Part shown: positions 7,939 to 16,958 of the stretch, in pieces
How the letters are laid out: every line of letters starts with the position of its first letter
Numbering within the stretch: the stretch's first letter is position 1
Assembly (NCBI RefSeq): GCF_009870785.1
Contig: NZ_WTWX01000004.1
Span: 186,001 to 250,000, forward strand
Direction: 5' to 3'
DNA length: 64,000 nucleotides
Source of the DNA: Paenibacillus sp. An7
GTDB lineage: Bacteria > Bacillota > Bacilli > Paenibacillales > Paenibacillaceae
Position numbers and translations under genes: made by a program
The notes under the pieces: model-generated
The model's database searches: none
Told to the model about the DNA's origin: nothing
Seen by the model: the letters and a program-made list of their open reading frames with translations, nothing else

Positions 7939-9399
7939 TTAATGATTCAGTACCTGATCTTTATTTTTGTGAAAGGCAATGGTTACAGAAGTAAGCAATA
8001 GGATCACTCCCGTAAATAAAAAACCTCCGATAATACTGAGAGACAGCCATCCTAATACGGAAGACCCAGCGACTACACCTAGAGAGAAGAAGGCGTAAAA
8101 GTAACCGTAAGCTTTGCCTCGCAGTTCCGCTGTGGTAGCTCTAATGAGCATGGTATTAATGGATGGGAACAAGAGTGCAAAGCCGATTCCGTATAAACCG
8201 AGTACGATGTAAAGGGCGAGTGTCGTTGTTGATTGGCTAATCAGCATTTGACTAATTCCAAGCAGGCCCATTCCAAGTGCCATCGTTACCGATGGAGCAA
8301 CACGATCGAAAATACGATTCGTAGGAAGTACAAACATTAGAACAGCAATAATCCCGAACGTACTAAGCAGCGTGCCGCTTAATCTCGAATCATATCCAAG
8401 CGTTTGAACATGCAGGGGTAGTAAATAAGCAATTACGCCTTGAGAGAACATCAAGAAAAATGCTCCGCAATAGGCTTTTATGACCCCTATATTAAAGAAC
8501 GATCCAGCAGATGTGTGGACGTTAACCTCTTTTTCTGTCTTAGACACTTTATATTTACGAAGAAAGATAGCAGATAATACGGTTAAAATTAATCCCAGTA
8601 CGGCTATACAAGTAAAAACGAAAGGTACTGAGGTTTTACTTGCCATAATTCCGCTGAAAGCAGGTCCGATAATCGCAGCTAGCCCTACAAAAGTACCGGT
8701 GAATGCAACTTTTTTACCTTGTTCATTATTGATCGTTGTATTTGCGGAGAAGGTGAACGCAGCAGGAACAATGAGTCCAGCCACAAAACCATGAAAAATA
8801 CGTACAATGATCAGAAACGCAGGTGATTCGACAAAATAATATAACAGCAATGTACAGCTTGTTAATACTAAACCGGCCATAAGCAACTTGAAAGGTCCGA
8901 TCTTATCGGTCAGAATACCAGATAAGACATTGCCCGCCGTATTGGTTAATGAATATAGTCCTACCACAAAGCCTACAATAAATGTGCTTGCCCCAACGGA
9001 AGCTGCAAATGTGCTCATAACGGGCAGTTGTGCAAATAAATCGATAAAAGAGAAGAACACAATACTATATACAATCAGGGCAGGATTAAAAGGTTTCATC
9101 TTGTATTTAGTTACAGCTTTCTTCAGCTTAAAATCAAATACAAAATTGCCAAACGGAATAAAAGCGACAATGAATGCTGCAGCTGACCACCATAAGCTCC
9201 AATCGACCCGAATAGCAGCATAAAGGATCGCAAGAGCATATAGGCAGAAGACAGCACCGTGAATACTACCCATGACCGAGACTGCTGCATCGATGCCAAG
9301 GGCATACTTCATTGGCATGGCGATACATAACAAGAATAAAAATGAAAAACCGTCTAATAGGCCTGTAATACGCAGAAAATTAATTGGATGTGTACGCAA
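7939..9399 (-). CDS. MFS transporter with N-terminal DUF3817 domain
   Basis: 486 residues from TTG at 9399 (TAGGAG 8 nt upstream). Residues 1 to about 95 match the DUF3817 pattern (RITGLLDGFSFLFLLCIAMPMKY opening split over two blocks, then PFGNFVFD), a small three-helix membrane domain usually found alone. From about 105 it is a 12-helix major facilitator with the cytoplasmic-loop motif GILTDKIGP near 161. Drug/H+ antiporter-like MFS exporters have this shape; substrate unknown. The protein is longer than a normal 400-residue MFS carrier because of the fused domain. It stands alone with its own promoter region shared with the tyrS leader. Confidence 0.8.
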   Translation of the reverse strand: MRTHPINFLRITGLLDGFSFLFLLCIAMPMKYALGIDAAVSVMGSIHGAVFCLYALAILYAAIRVDWSLWWSAAAFIVAFIPFGNFVFDFKLKKAVTKYKMKPFNPALIVYSIVFFSFIDLFAQLPVMSTFAASVGASTFIVGFVVGLYSLTNTAGNVLSGILTDKIGPFKLLMAGLVLTSCTLLLYYFVESPAFLIIVRIFHGFVAGLIVPAAFTFSANTTINNEQGKKVAFTGTFVGLAAIIGPAFSGIMASKTSVPFVFTCIAVLGLILTVLSAIFLRKYKVSKTEKEVNVHTSAGSFFNIGVIKAYCGAFFLMFSQGVIAYLLPLHVQTLGYDSRLSGTLLSTFGIIAVLMFVLPTNRIFDRVAPSVTMALGMGLLGISQMLISQSTTTLALYIVLGLYGIGFALLFPSINTMLIRATTAELRGKAYGYFYAFFSLGVVAGSSVLGWLSLSIIGGFLFTGVILLLTSVTIAFHKNKDQVLNH

Positions 9400-9532
9400 T
9401 TCTTTTGCTCCTAATGCAAATTTTGAACATATAAATTCATTCTAACATTCTCATGGACGATAAAAAATGGGATGACAAAGTAAATTATAACGTTATTGTG
9501 AAAACTATCGATTTACACCCCAACTTCAAAGG

Positions 9533-9561
9533 TTGACATCAAAAAATTATTTCTCTATACT
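9533..9561 (+). promoter_or_regulatory. SigA-type promoter of the tyrS T-box transcript
   Basis: TTGACA at 9533-9538 and TATACT at 9556-9561 separated by 17 bp, just upstream of the T-box leader. Confidence 0.8.
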
Positions 9562-9574
9562 GTCAATAATCTTA

Positions 9575-9845
9575 TATATGATATACGTTGAAAGAGCCCA
9601 GTAGCAGCTTAGTCCCTGTTCTAGAAAGCCGGGGGTTGATGGAACCCGGTACACACTAAGATCGCGAATTACACTCTGGAGTATCTCGGGTAATGCCGAG
9701 CGGAAGTGGCGAACGATACCTCGTGATAAAAGCGGCATAAATGGCACACATGATGTGTGGTGTTCATTATATGCAATCTGGGTGGTACCACGGTTGTTCA
9801 ATCGTCCCTATGTCTACAATAGACATAGGGACGATTTTTTTTTAT
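9575..9845 (+). promoter_or_regulatory. Tyrosyl T-box riboswitch leader with terminator
   Basis: The leader holds the AGTAGC GA-motif of stem I (about 9601), a candidate tyrosine specifier TAC at 9670-9672, and the conserved T-box AATCTGGGTGGTACCACGG at 9775-9793. The T-box bulge reads TGGT, able to pair with the ACCA end of uncharged tRNA. A GC-rich hairpin followed by nine T (9800-9843) is the terminator that the antiterminator would replace. When uncharged tRNA-Tyr rises, tyrS is read through. The exact specifier position is inferred from its place in the 3' side of stem I. Confidence 0.9.
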
Positions 9846-9909
9846 ATTTGCCGTGCTGGTCTATCTCTAATTATAAGAAAACTTACGAACCTAAAGGAGT
9901 GTTATCACT

Positions 9910-11169
9910 GTGAATATTATTGATGAACTGGAATGGCGTGACGCCATTAATCAACAAACGGATGCGGAAGGTCTTAGAGAATTAACGAACCAAAAGTCAA
10001 TATCTCTGTACTGCGGTGTAGATCCAACCGGCGATAGTATGCATATTGGTCACTTGATTCCCTTCATGGTACTCAAACGATTCCAACTAGCCGGGCATCG
10101 TCCGGTGATTCTGATCGGTGGGGCTACGGGAACCATTGGAGATCCAAGTGGGCGTCAATCAGAACGTTCACTGCAAACACTCGAAGAAGTACAAGCGAAC
10201 GTGGATGCACTCACGAATCAAATGAAAAAACTGTTTATTACAGAAGGCGATAACCAAATCCGCATGGTTAATAACTATGACTGGACCCATAAGATTAATG
10301 TCATTGAATTCTTGCGCGACTATGGTAAGAACTTTAGCCTCAATTCCATGCTTGCTAAGGATGTTGTAGCAAGCAGACTCGAAAGTGGGATTTCCTTTAC
10401 CGAGTTTTCTTACCAAATTCTGCAGTCTCTGGACTTCTTGCATTTGTACCAAAACGAAGATGTTCAGCTGCAAATCGGCGGTTCAGACCAGTGGGGTAAC
10501 ATTACAAGTGGTCTGGATCTAATTCGGAAAAAAGAAGGAGCAGAAGCAAAAGCGTTCGGTCTAACAATTCCCCTGATGCTGAAAGCAGATGGAACGAAAT
10601 TCGGTAAATCAGCGGGTGGTTCGATCTGGCTCGATCCGAAGAAAACAACTCCATTTGAGTTCTACCAATTCTGGGCTAATACGGATGATCGCGATGTTGT
10701 GAAATACTTGAAGTACTTTACCTTCCTATCCAAAGAAGAAATTGACGAGCTGGCTGAAAAAGTACAGACAGAACCGCACAAGCGGGCAGCTCAGAAGAAG
10801 CTTGCTGAAGAAATGACAAGATTTGTACACGGCGAAGAAATGCTTGAGCAAGCGCTTCGTATTACAGCAGCACTCTTTAGCGGCGATATTAAATCCCTTA
10901 CGGCAGATGAAATTGAGCAAGGGTTTAAAGAAATGCCAACCTTTGAAGCAACGAATGAATCGAAAAATATCGTAGACTGGCTTGTTGATCTGGGAATTGA
11001 ACCATCTAAGCGTCAAGCGCGCGAAGATATTACAAAAGGTGCAATTTCGATGAATGGTGAGCGAGTTACGGATGTGAACTTTGAAGTGACAGCAAGTGAA
11101 GCCATTGGCGGTCGGTTTATCATTATCCGTAAAGGTAAGAAAAACTACAGCTTGGTGAAAATGTCTTAG
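9910..11169 (+). CDS. tyrS: Tyrosyl-tRNA synthetase
   Basis: 419 residues from GTG at 9910, 8 nt after AAAGGAG. It is a class I aminoacyl-tRNA synthetase with HIGH at 45-48 and the KMSKS-equivalent KFGKS at 230-234, followed by a C-terminal S4 RNA-binding domain (about 350-415). It charges tRNA-Tyr with tyrosine in the cytoplasm. Length and order are those of bacterial TyrS. Expression is controlled by the tyrosine T-box directly upstream, and a hairpin terminator follows. Confidence 0.98.
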   Translation: MNIIDELEWRDAINQQTDAEGLRELTNQKSISLYCGVDPTGDSMHIGHLIPFMVLKRFQLAGHRPVILIGGATGTIGDPSGRQSERSLQTLEEVQANVDALTNQMKKLFITEGDNQIRMVNNYDWTHKINVIEFLRDYGKNFSLNSMLAKDVVASRLESGISFTEFSYQILQSLDFLHLYQNEDVQLQIGGSDQWGNITSGLDLIRKKEGAEAKAFGLTIPLMLKADGTKFGKSAGGSIWLDPKKTTPFEFYQFWANTDDRDVVKYLKYFTFLSKEEIDELAEKVQTEPHKRAAQKKLAEEMTRFVHGEEMLEQALRITAALFSGDIKSLTADEIEQGFKEMPTFEATNESKNIVDWLVDLGIEPSKRQAREDITKGAISMNGERVTDVNFEVTASEAIGGRFIIIRKGKKNYSLVKMS

Positions 11170-11240
11170 TAGACAGTTAAACCACAGCAAGGCTGCAGCA
11201 TTTCTGCACTAGGTAACTAGTTCATTTTCATTACAATCAT

Positions 11241-11276
11241 AAACTGCGGGACACTTTTACGTGTTCCGCGGTTTTA
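11241..11276 (+). terminator. Intrinsic terminator after tyrS
   Basis: AACTGCGGGACAC / GTGTTCCGCGGTT hairpin with a short loop followed by TTTTAT. Confidence 0.75.
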
Positions 11277-11405
11277 TAACATCTAACTAGGTAGATCTGC
11301 CGATTCAATTTATGATCTAGGTAAGAAAATAATAGATTAATATTGCAAAATTAAATTTCATATGTTAATATAGACACATTGATTGATTTTACATGAAAAC
11401 ATCAT

Positions 11406-11478
11406 GGGTTCTTAGCTCAGTTGGTAGAGCAGTTGACTCTTAATCAATAGGTCGAGGGTTCGAGTCCCTCAGAACCCA
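11406..11478 (+). tRNA. tRNA-Lys (anticodon CTT)
   Basis: A 73-nt cloverleaf. The acceptor arms GGGTTCT/AGAACCC pair fully; the D arm AGCTCAGTTGGTAGAGC, anticodon loop CTCTTAA (anticodon CTT) and T loop TTCGAGT are present, with discriminator A. CCA is not encoded. It reads AAG lysine codons. Confidence 0.95.
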
Positions 11479-11512
11479 TCCTACTTAAAGATGGCCGAGT
11501 ATTCGTCGTCTC

Positions 11513-11565
11513 AGACTGTAGATAAACTAGTTTAAATTACTAGTTTATCTACAGTCTTTTTTTAT
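11513..11565 (+). terminator. Intrinsic terminator after tRNA-Lys
   Basis: Long hairpin with arms AGACTGTAGATAAACTAGT and its complement around a 7-base loop, followed by seven T. Confidence 0.85.
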
Positions 11566-11722
11566 TTTTATATGTATTCAGTGCTCATTTTATACTTGCG
11601 AACATTCCTTATTTCCTTCTAATGACTAGGTGATAAGGTGAAGGATCTAGCTGAATTTAGGGTAAAGGAGATAGAGAACGAATTTATCTGCTTTACAATA
11701 AATACGGATAGGTGGTGTTGTC

Positions 11723-12952
11723 ATGACAGTCATTCATGGAAATCAATTTATGGAACTTACTTTCCTTGAGAAACATATTTTAGATACCGTTGATTTTTAT
11801 GCTGAGCATACAGAAGACGAAATAGGAGGAGGTTATTTTAACACTTATATGGATGATGGAACGGTGTCCGATTCCGAGATCAGACCGCTCGTAGGTACAG
11901 CTCGTTTAATTTACATTTATAGTTCTGCAGCTATTTTAACGGGGTCGAATAAATACCGTGATTTGGCGAAGCGTGGTTTAAACTACTTAGAAGAAATACA
12001 TCGTGATAAAGAATATGGCGGATATTATTGGAAAGTGAAAGGGCACAGAGTAGAGGATAACAGGAAAATGGCATATGGACATGCTTTTGCTCTTTTAGCT
12101 GCTGCTTCTGCTTATAAGGCGGATATTGTCGAAGCAAAACCGATGATAGAGTATATATACGAAATACTTGAAGAACACTTTTGGCGTGAGGAAGACGGAC
12201 TTTATGTGGATGAAATAACGGCAGATTGGTCGCTAACGTCTTCCTATCGCGGACAGAATGCAAACATGCATCTGTGTGAAGCAATGATGGCAGCTTTTGA
12301 AGCCACAGGGGACGGTAAATATGATGAACGAGCTAGAACATTAGCACATTCGGTGATGTTTAAGTTGCTTCCTCAGTCCGGTACAGAAATGTTATGGGAG
12401 CACTACGATGAGAACTGGAAGATTGACTGGAATTATGAAAAAGGAAATACAAAAAATGAATTCCGTCCCTATGGATTTGTGGTTGGACACTCGATAGAGT
12501 GGAGTAAACTGTTGCAACTGCTAGATCGACATCAGCCAGAAGAGTGGCTGTTTCCAAGAGCAGAAGCTCTTTTTAGGCATGCAACAAATAAGGGAGTGGA
12601 TCGAAAATATGGAGGCATTGTATACGCCATTTCTCCCGATAACAAGTCCGTTATTGATAATGATAAACTGTACTGGGTACAGACAGAGGCTCTAGGAGCT
12701 GCTGCTTTATTTGCAGCGAGAACGGACTCAGCGGAATATAAAGAGTTTTATATTTCTTTATTTGACTACTGCTTTACGCATTTTGTCGATCATGAGCATG
12801 GGGGATGGTATGAGCAGCTTGATCGTCGGAACGCTTTGTATAGTACCTTGAAAAGTCCATCACCTAAGGCGGATTACCATCCGGTTACAAATGCCATGAC
12901 TGCTATGCTCGCATTTGGAGGCGCAGCAATGAAATCCAAACTAAAGATGTAA
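11723..12952 (+). CDS. AGE-family sugar epimerase/isomerase (N-acylglucosamine 2-epimerase-like)
   Basis: 409 residues, the usual length for the (alpha/alpha)6-barrel AGE family (N-acylglucosamine 2-epimerase, cellobiose 2-epimerase, mannose isomerase). Visible family marks are NMHLCEAMMAAFE near 190, GHSIEWSKLL near 252 and YWVQTEALGA near 315, which hold the conserved His and Glu residues for proton transfer at C2. It is cytoplasmic, with the start behind AGGTGGTG. It stands alone between a tRNA gene and convergent small genes, so context does not pick a substrate; a cellobiose, mannobiose or free-mannose activity are all open. Confidence 0.82.
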   Translation: MTVIHGNQFMELTFLEKHILDTVDFYAEHTEDEIGGGYFNTYMDDGTVSDSEIRPLVGTARLIYIYSSAAILTGSNKYRDLAKRGLNYLEEIHRDKEYGGYYWKVKGHRVEDNRKMAYGHAFALLAAASAYKADIVEAKPMIEYIYEILEEHFWREEDGLYVDEITADWSLTSSYRGQNANMHLCEAMMAAFEATGDGKYDERARTLAHSVMFKLLPQSGTEMLWEHYDENWKIDWNYEKGNTKNEFRPYGFVVGHSIEWSKLLQLLDRHQPEEWLFPRAEALFRHATNKGVDRKYGGIVYAISPDNKSVIDNDKLYWVQTEALGAAALFAARTDSAEYKEFYISLFDYCFTHFVDHEHGGWYEQLDRRNALYSTLKSPSPKADYHPVTNAMTAMLAFGGAAMKSKLKM

Positions 12953-12973
12953 GCGTAATGTAAAGAATTAAAG

Positions 12974-13333
12974 CTACATCTGTTCTTCTAATTTGTCTAC
13001 GTACAATTTAGCAGTCATAAGATCCATATTTTTCGCTTCTCTGAGTTTTTTGATAGCAGCTATTTTCTGACCTTTTTGGATCATGAATTGAAGCTGTTTA
13101 TCAATTGCAGTCCCCTTTATTTCTTCAGATGTCGTGTTAAAAGAGGCAGCTTGACCTTGATTCCGATCAGAAACAGAGGAGTAGGGAGTAAAATCCGCTC
13201 GAGCTGTTTGATTCCTGATAAGATCAAGTTCAAGCTGAATTTCTTTAATTTGGCGTTTTACTTTCATTACGATAAGCAGCAGGATACAAGATAAAATAAC
13301 CGCAAGTGTGGCAATGAGTTCAAAGGGTTCCAT
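12974..13333 (-). CDS. Single-pass membrane protein with ribosomal L7/L12 C-terminal-like domain
   Basis: 119 residues. A membrane helix at about 6-24 is followed by a charged coiled-coil-like stretch (25-42), a polar linker and a C-terminal block with KIAAIKKLREAKNMDLMTAKLYVD, the signature of the L7/L12 C-terminal fold (family KxxxIKxVRxxTGLGLKEAKxxVD). The real L7/L12 hinge and N-terminal dimer region are absent, so this is not the ribosomal protein. The function of such anchored L7/L12-like domains is unknown to me. The gene is monocistronic and convergent with the epimerase gene. Confidence 0.7.
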   Translation of the reverse strand: MEPFELIATLAVILSCILLLIVMKVKRQIKEIQLELDLIRNQTARADFTPYSSVSDRNQGQAASFNTTSEEIKGTAIDKQLQFMIQKGQKIAAIKKLREAKNMDLMTAKLYVDKLEEQM

Positions 13334-13429
13334 CTTCTCTCTGGTTCTCCTTTCTTTTGTATTAATGGATAATTCATGACTTGAAGGAGATTTCTTATAA
13401 GAGAGTATATCATATAGGTTGGATGCAGG

Positions 13430-14356
13430 TTAGGAAATAATGACAGTTGGCTCGACGACAGTCAGCTGATTGGCTGCTGTATTCAGATTTACAACGGCTC
13501 CAATAGGAAGTGCGGCTTTGTAAATACCATGTGCTGTTGTTACATTCGTCATTAAGGGTTTACCTAAGGGTACAATCACGTCTTCAATCAGTTGCTGATA
13601 GGATACACCGTAAGCTTCCAGGCAACCTGTACATTCACCCATAATGATCCCCGCGCACTCTTCGAGTTTACCCGCCAGCTGAAGATGATTTAAATAACGA
13701 TATACCGTATTCGTTGGCTCATGCGTCTCTTCCAGTACGAGAATTTTGTTCCTGATATCAATCTCATAAGGGGTACCGAGTGTATCAACAAAAGAAGTGA
13801 GATTTCCTCCGACAAGCGGACCTGTCACATTTCCCGGGATGCGGCTTATCATTGGAATACTTGGAGGGTTAGAGATACGGCGAGTAGGGGTAGGAATGGA
13901 AGTGGCTGTGAAGAACTGTTCAAAGTTATAAGCAGGGGTCTGGAGAGTGAAGTCAATTAACATTAAGCTTTGAAGTGTAATCAGATCAGCATATTGATAA
14001 AGAGCGTTCAGCAGAATGGTAATATCGCTGTATCCTGATATCAGTTTCGGGTTGTTACGTATGATATCAAAATCAAGATAAGGAAGGATTCCTGCGACCC
14101 CCGTTCCTCCCCGAGTGGGAAGAATCAATCTGACCTCATCATTTTGAAACATTGCCATTAGATCTGCCGCTCGGTCTTCATCTGTACCCGCTAGAAAGCC
14201 ATCTTGCTCATATACATGTTCACCCACGATCGTGTTCAGCCCTGTAGATCTCAAAACCGCAATTCGCGCATCAATTGTTGCACGGTTTAGCGGACTCCCT
14301 AGTGTGACAATTCCAACGGTATCTCCTCTACGCAGAATCGGCGGTGCAATAGCCAT
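13430..14356 (-). CDS. LD-carboxypeptidase / MccF-like peptidase (S66)
   Basis: 308 residues with the S66 triad in place: nucleophile Ser110 in SGYSDIT, Glu209 or Glu210 in VLEETHEP, and His276 in TTAHGIY. S66 enzymes either cut the L,D bond of murein tetrapeptides (LdcA) or hydrolyse microcin C-type conjugates (MccF). No signal peptide is present, so it would act on recycled muropeptides or imported peptide antibiotics in the cytoplasm. It is divergent from the downstream LysR gene with a 151-bp gap. Sequence alone does not decide between the two activities. Confidence 0.88.
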   Translation of the reverse strand: MAIAPPILRRGDTVGIVTLGSPLNRATIDARIAVLRSTGLNTIVGEHVYEQDGFLAGTDEDRAADLMAMFQNDEVRLILPTRGGTGVAGILPYLDFDIIRNNPKLISGYSDITILLNALYQYADLITLQSLMLIDFTLQTPAYNFEQFFTATSIPTPTRRISNPPSIPMISRIPGNVTGPLVGGNLTSFVDTLGTPYEIDIRNKILVLEETHEPTNTVYRYLNHLQLAGKLEECAGIIMGECTGCLEAYGVSYQQLIEDVIVPLGKPLMTNVTTAHGIYKAALPIGAVVNLNTAANQLTVVEPTVIIS

Positions 14357-14507
14357 AGATACTTCACCCCATTTACAGATAATTACGAACCTAAATACTT
14401 ATTGAATATGTTGATACATAGTAAAACATACCGAAATTAGCGATAAAAACGAATCTTACTACTGGTATAATGAGGATAGAAATTTTCACCTGAGAAAGAG
14501 GGATGGT

Positions 14508-15425
14508 ATGGCGACACTTACCCAACTTAAATATGTTATTGAGGTAGCCAATCGAGGTTCGATGAACGAAGCAGCTAAACGACTTTTTATATCACAGCCG
14601 AGTTTATCCAAGGCAATTCGAGATCTGGAAGAAGATATCGGCATTACTATTTTCGAACGTACCAATAAAGGGATCTCGCTTTCAATGGAAGGCGTTGAAT
14701 TTATGGGATATGCAAGACAGGTCGCTGAACAAGCAGAACTTCTTGAGAGTCGGTATATGAACGCTAAACCTTCGCCGCAACATTTTGCCGTATCCACGCA
14801 GCACTACGCTTTTGCTGTGAATGCTTTTGTTAAGCTGGTTCAGCAGTATGGGCAGGAGGAATATGAACTTGCACTCAGAGAAACCAAGACACATGAAATC
14901 ATCGAAGATGTAAAAACGCTGCGCAGTGAAATTGGAATTCTTTATTTAAATGAATTTAATAGTAAGGTGATGAGTAAATTGCTCGACGCAGCGAACCTGC
15001 ATTTTCATAGTTTGTTCACAGCGAAGCCACACATCTTTGTCAGTGTGCAGAATCCGCTTGCACGGCAATCGAAGGTTACCATTGAGGATTTAGAAGAGTA
15101 TCCTTATCTGTCATTTGAACAAGGGGAGTATAATTCGTTTCATTTCTCAGAGGAAATTTTAAGTACGTTATCACATAAAAAAAGCATTCGAGTAAATGAC
15201 AGAGCGACATTATTTAATCTTTTGATTGGTTTGAACGGGTACACGATTTCAACCGGGGTTTTGAGTGCGGATCTAAATGGCCATGACATTATCCCTGTAC
15301 CGCTGGATTATCATGAGACTATAAATGTAGGCTGGATCTCTCATAAAAATGCGATGCTTTCAAAGCTAGCACTAGCCTATGTAGAAGCCTTGCAGGAAGC
15401 GACACAAAAGTTTGATATAGTCTAA
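14508..15425 (+). CDS. LysR-family regulator, probably of methionine/sulfur metabolism
   Basis: 305 residues: an N-terminal winged helix-turn-helix (MNEAAKRLFISQPSLSKAIRDLEE, split at the turn, residues 17-40) and a periplasmic-binding-protein-like effector domain from about 90. The DNA-binding helix is like that of the CmbR/MtaR (sulfur and methionine) group of Firmicute LysR proteins. The gene directly precedes a methionine synthase-like gene on the same strand, separated by 103 bp that contain TATAGTTT and a 7-bp inverted repeat. I infer control of that gene; the co-effector is not known. Confidence 0.82.
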   Translation: MATLTQLKYVIEVANRGSMNEAAKRLFISQPSLSKAIRDLEEDIGITIFERTNKGISLSMEGVEFMGYARQVAEQAELLESRYMNAKPSPQHFAVSTQHYAFAVNAFVKLVQQYGQEEYELALRETKTHEIIEDVKTLRSEIGILYLNEFNSKVMSKLLDAANLHFHSLFTAKPHIFVSVQNPLARQSKVTIEDLEEYPYLSFEQGEYNSFHFSEEILSTLSHKKSIRVNDRATLFNLLIGLNGYTISTGVLSADLNGHDIIPVPLDYHETINVGWISHKNAMLSKLALAYVEALQEATQKFDIV

Positions 15426-15466
15426 AGTTATAACCAGCTATAGTTTATTGAAGTTACGCTATAACT
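15426..15466 (+). promoter_or_regulatory. Candidate LysR operator upstream of methionine synthase-like gene
   Basis: AGTTATA (15426-15432) and TATAACT (15460-15466) form a 7-bp inverted repeat, with GCTATAGTTT between them. TATAGTTT is the half-site described for streptococcal MtaR/MetR. Spacing differs from the 17-bp consensus, so this is a tentative call. Confidence 0.35.
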
Positions 15467-15528
15467 GATCTTTCATGGTATCTTTCTATTACGAACTTAT
15501 GAAATACCAATTAAAGGAGATCAGTAAT

Positions 15529-16671
15529 ATGAGCCAAATTACAAAAGCAGGTACAGTGAGAAATGTTACTCCCTATCGTTTTGATGTGGTTGGAAGCTTC
15601 TTACGCCCCGAAGTGTTAAAACAAGCAAGAGCTAAATTTCTAGCAGGAGAAATCACTGAGGCAGAATTAACCAAAGTGGAAGATCAGGAGATTATTCGCC
15701 TCGTTGAAAAACAAAAAGAAGTGGGCTTAAAGGCAGTAACAGACGGAGAATTCCGCCGTTCTTGGTGGCATCTTGATTTCATGTGGGGACTCGATGGAGT
15801 AGAGAAAGCAAGCGATGTTAAGGGCTATCCATTCCAAGGGGAAACTACAAGAGGAGAAACAGCACGTCTTGTGGGTAAAATCGGATTTTCTTCTTCTCAT
15901 CCATTTGTTGCTCATTATCAGTTCTTGAAAGAAGCAGCAGGCGATGATGTGGTAGCTCGTCAAACGATTCCTGCACCGGCACAGTTCCTCTCTGAGCTTT
16001 ATCGTCCAGAGAATAAAGCTGCTATAGATCAGTTCTACAGCAGTGAAGAAGAACTTGTAAAAGACATTGCTAAAGCTTATTATGATGCCATTCTTGCCTT
16101 TTATGAAGCAGGTTGCCGCAGTATTCAGCTTGATGACTGCACATGGGGAATGCTGTGTGATAAAAACTATCTAGAAGCAAAACAGCAAGCAGGCGTGAAC
16201 GTTGCTGACACGGCTAAGCTGTATGCAAGGCTCAATGAGCTGGCAGTATCCTCTTTGCCATCTGATCTTATCGTTACAACACATGTATGCCGTGGTAATT
16301 ATCATTCCACATGGGCCTCTTCAGGCGGATATGAACCGATCGCTGAAACTTTGCTTGGAATTGATAACATTTCAGGTTACTACCTTGAGTTTGATACGGA
16401 CCGTGCGGGAGATTTCAAACCTCTTCGTTTTTTGAAAGAAGATCAACAAGTGGTACTTGGTCTATTCTCATCTAAGATTGGGGAGCTGGAGAGCAAGGAA
16501 GAAATTATCAAACGTATTGAAGAAGCAACGGAGTATGTTGATATTAATCGAATTTGCCTTAGTCCTCAGTGCGGATTTGCTTCGACAGAAGAAGGAAATA
16601 TCCTAACAGAAGAACAACAATGGAACAAACTTGCTTTTATTAAAGAAATCGCAGAGCAAATCTGGCAATAA
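15529..16671 (+). CDS. Methionine synthase II-like methyltransferase (YxjG/YxjH type)
   Basis: 380 residues, matching the single-barrel MetE C-terminal-like proteins YxjG/YxjH rather than the 750-residue two-barrel MetE. The zinc/homocysteine site residues are visible as His252 and Cys254 (THVCRGN), Glu287 (YYLEFD) and Cys348 (PQCGFAS). It probably transfers a methyl group to homocysteine to make methionine. The start is set by AAAGGAG 9 nt before ATG at 15529; the reading frame is open further upstream (to 15475) without a site. An upstream LysR gene is its likely regulator. I see no S-box in the 103-bp leader, unlike the B. subtilis relatives. Confidence 0.85.
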   Translation: MSQITKAGTVRNVTPYRFDVVGSFLRPEVLKQARAKFLAGEITEAELTKVEDQEIIRLVEKQKEVGLKAVTDGEFRRSWWHLDFMWGLDGVEKASDVKGYPFQGETTRGETARLVGKIGFSSSHPFVAHYQFLKEAAGDDVVARQTIPAPAQFLSELYRPENKAAIDQFYSSEEELVKDIAKAYYDAILAFYEAGCRSIQLDDCTWGMLCDKNYLEAKQQAGVNVADTAKLYARLNELAVSSLPSDLIVTTHVCRGNYHSTWASSGGYEPIAETLLGIDNISGYYLEFDTDRAGDFKPLRFLKEDQQVVLGLFSSKIGELESKEEIIKRIEEATEYVDINRICLSPQCGFASTEEGNILTEEQQWNKLAFIKEIAEQIWQ

Positions 16672-16685
16672 GCCGCATGTTATTA

Positions 16686-16752
16686 TCCCTCTGATGCTAC
16701 TCGGAAATGAGCTTTCTTAGAAAGACATTGGCATTTAAGAGGGATTTTTTTC
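16686..16752 (+). terminator. Intrinsic terminator
   Basis: ATCCCTCTGATGC pairs with GCATTTAAGAGGGAT (imperfect), followed by seven T. It ends the YxjG-like gene. Confidence 0.6.
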
Positions 16753-16767
16753 TATTTTCACTTACAC

Positions 16768-16796
16768 TTGCTAATCTTAAAAACTACCATTATAAT
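16768..16796 (+). promoter_or_regulatory. SigA-type promoter of tRNA-Leu
   Basis: TTGCTA and TATAAT with a 17-bp spacer; the tRNA begins 20 nt later. Confidence 0.7.
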
Positions 16797-16816
16797 ACAG
16801 GAATATAGTAAATTAT

Positions 16817-16900
16817 GCGGCCGTGGCGGAATTGGCAGACGCGCACGGTTCAGGTCCGTGTGGGCTAACCCCCGTGGAGGTTCGAGTCCTCTCGGCCGCA
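16817..16900 (+). tRNA. tRNA-Leu (anticodon CAG)
   Basis: An 84-nt class II cloverleaf. Acceptor arms GCGGCCG/CGGCCGC pair fully; the anticodon stem CACGG/CCGTG encloses TTCAGGT (anticodon CAG); a long variable arm and TTCGAGT T loop follow; discriminator A, CCA not encoded. It reads CUG leucine codons. Confidence 0.95.
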
Positions 16901-16913
16901 TCCTACTTAAGAA

Positions 16914-16958
16914 GGCTCGTCACTTTGCTCTTGCAGCAACTAGTGACGAGCTTTTTTT
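16914..16958 (+). terminator. Intrinsic terminator after tRNA-Leu
   Basis: GGCTCGTCACT / AGTGACGAGC hairpin followed by seven T. Confidence 0.85.

Noticed and set aside
10168..11190. Two open frames antisense to tyrS
   Set aside because: Same cause; composition is unlike protein and there is no ribosome site.
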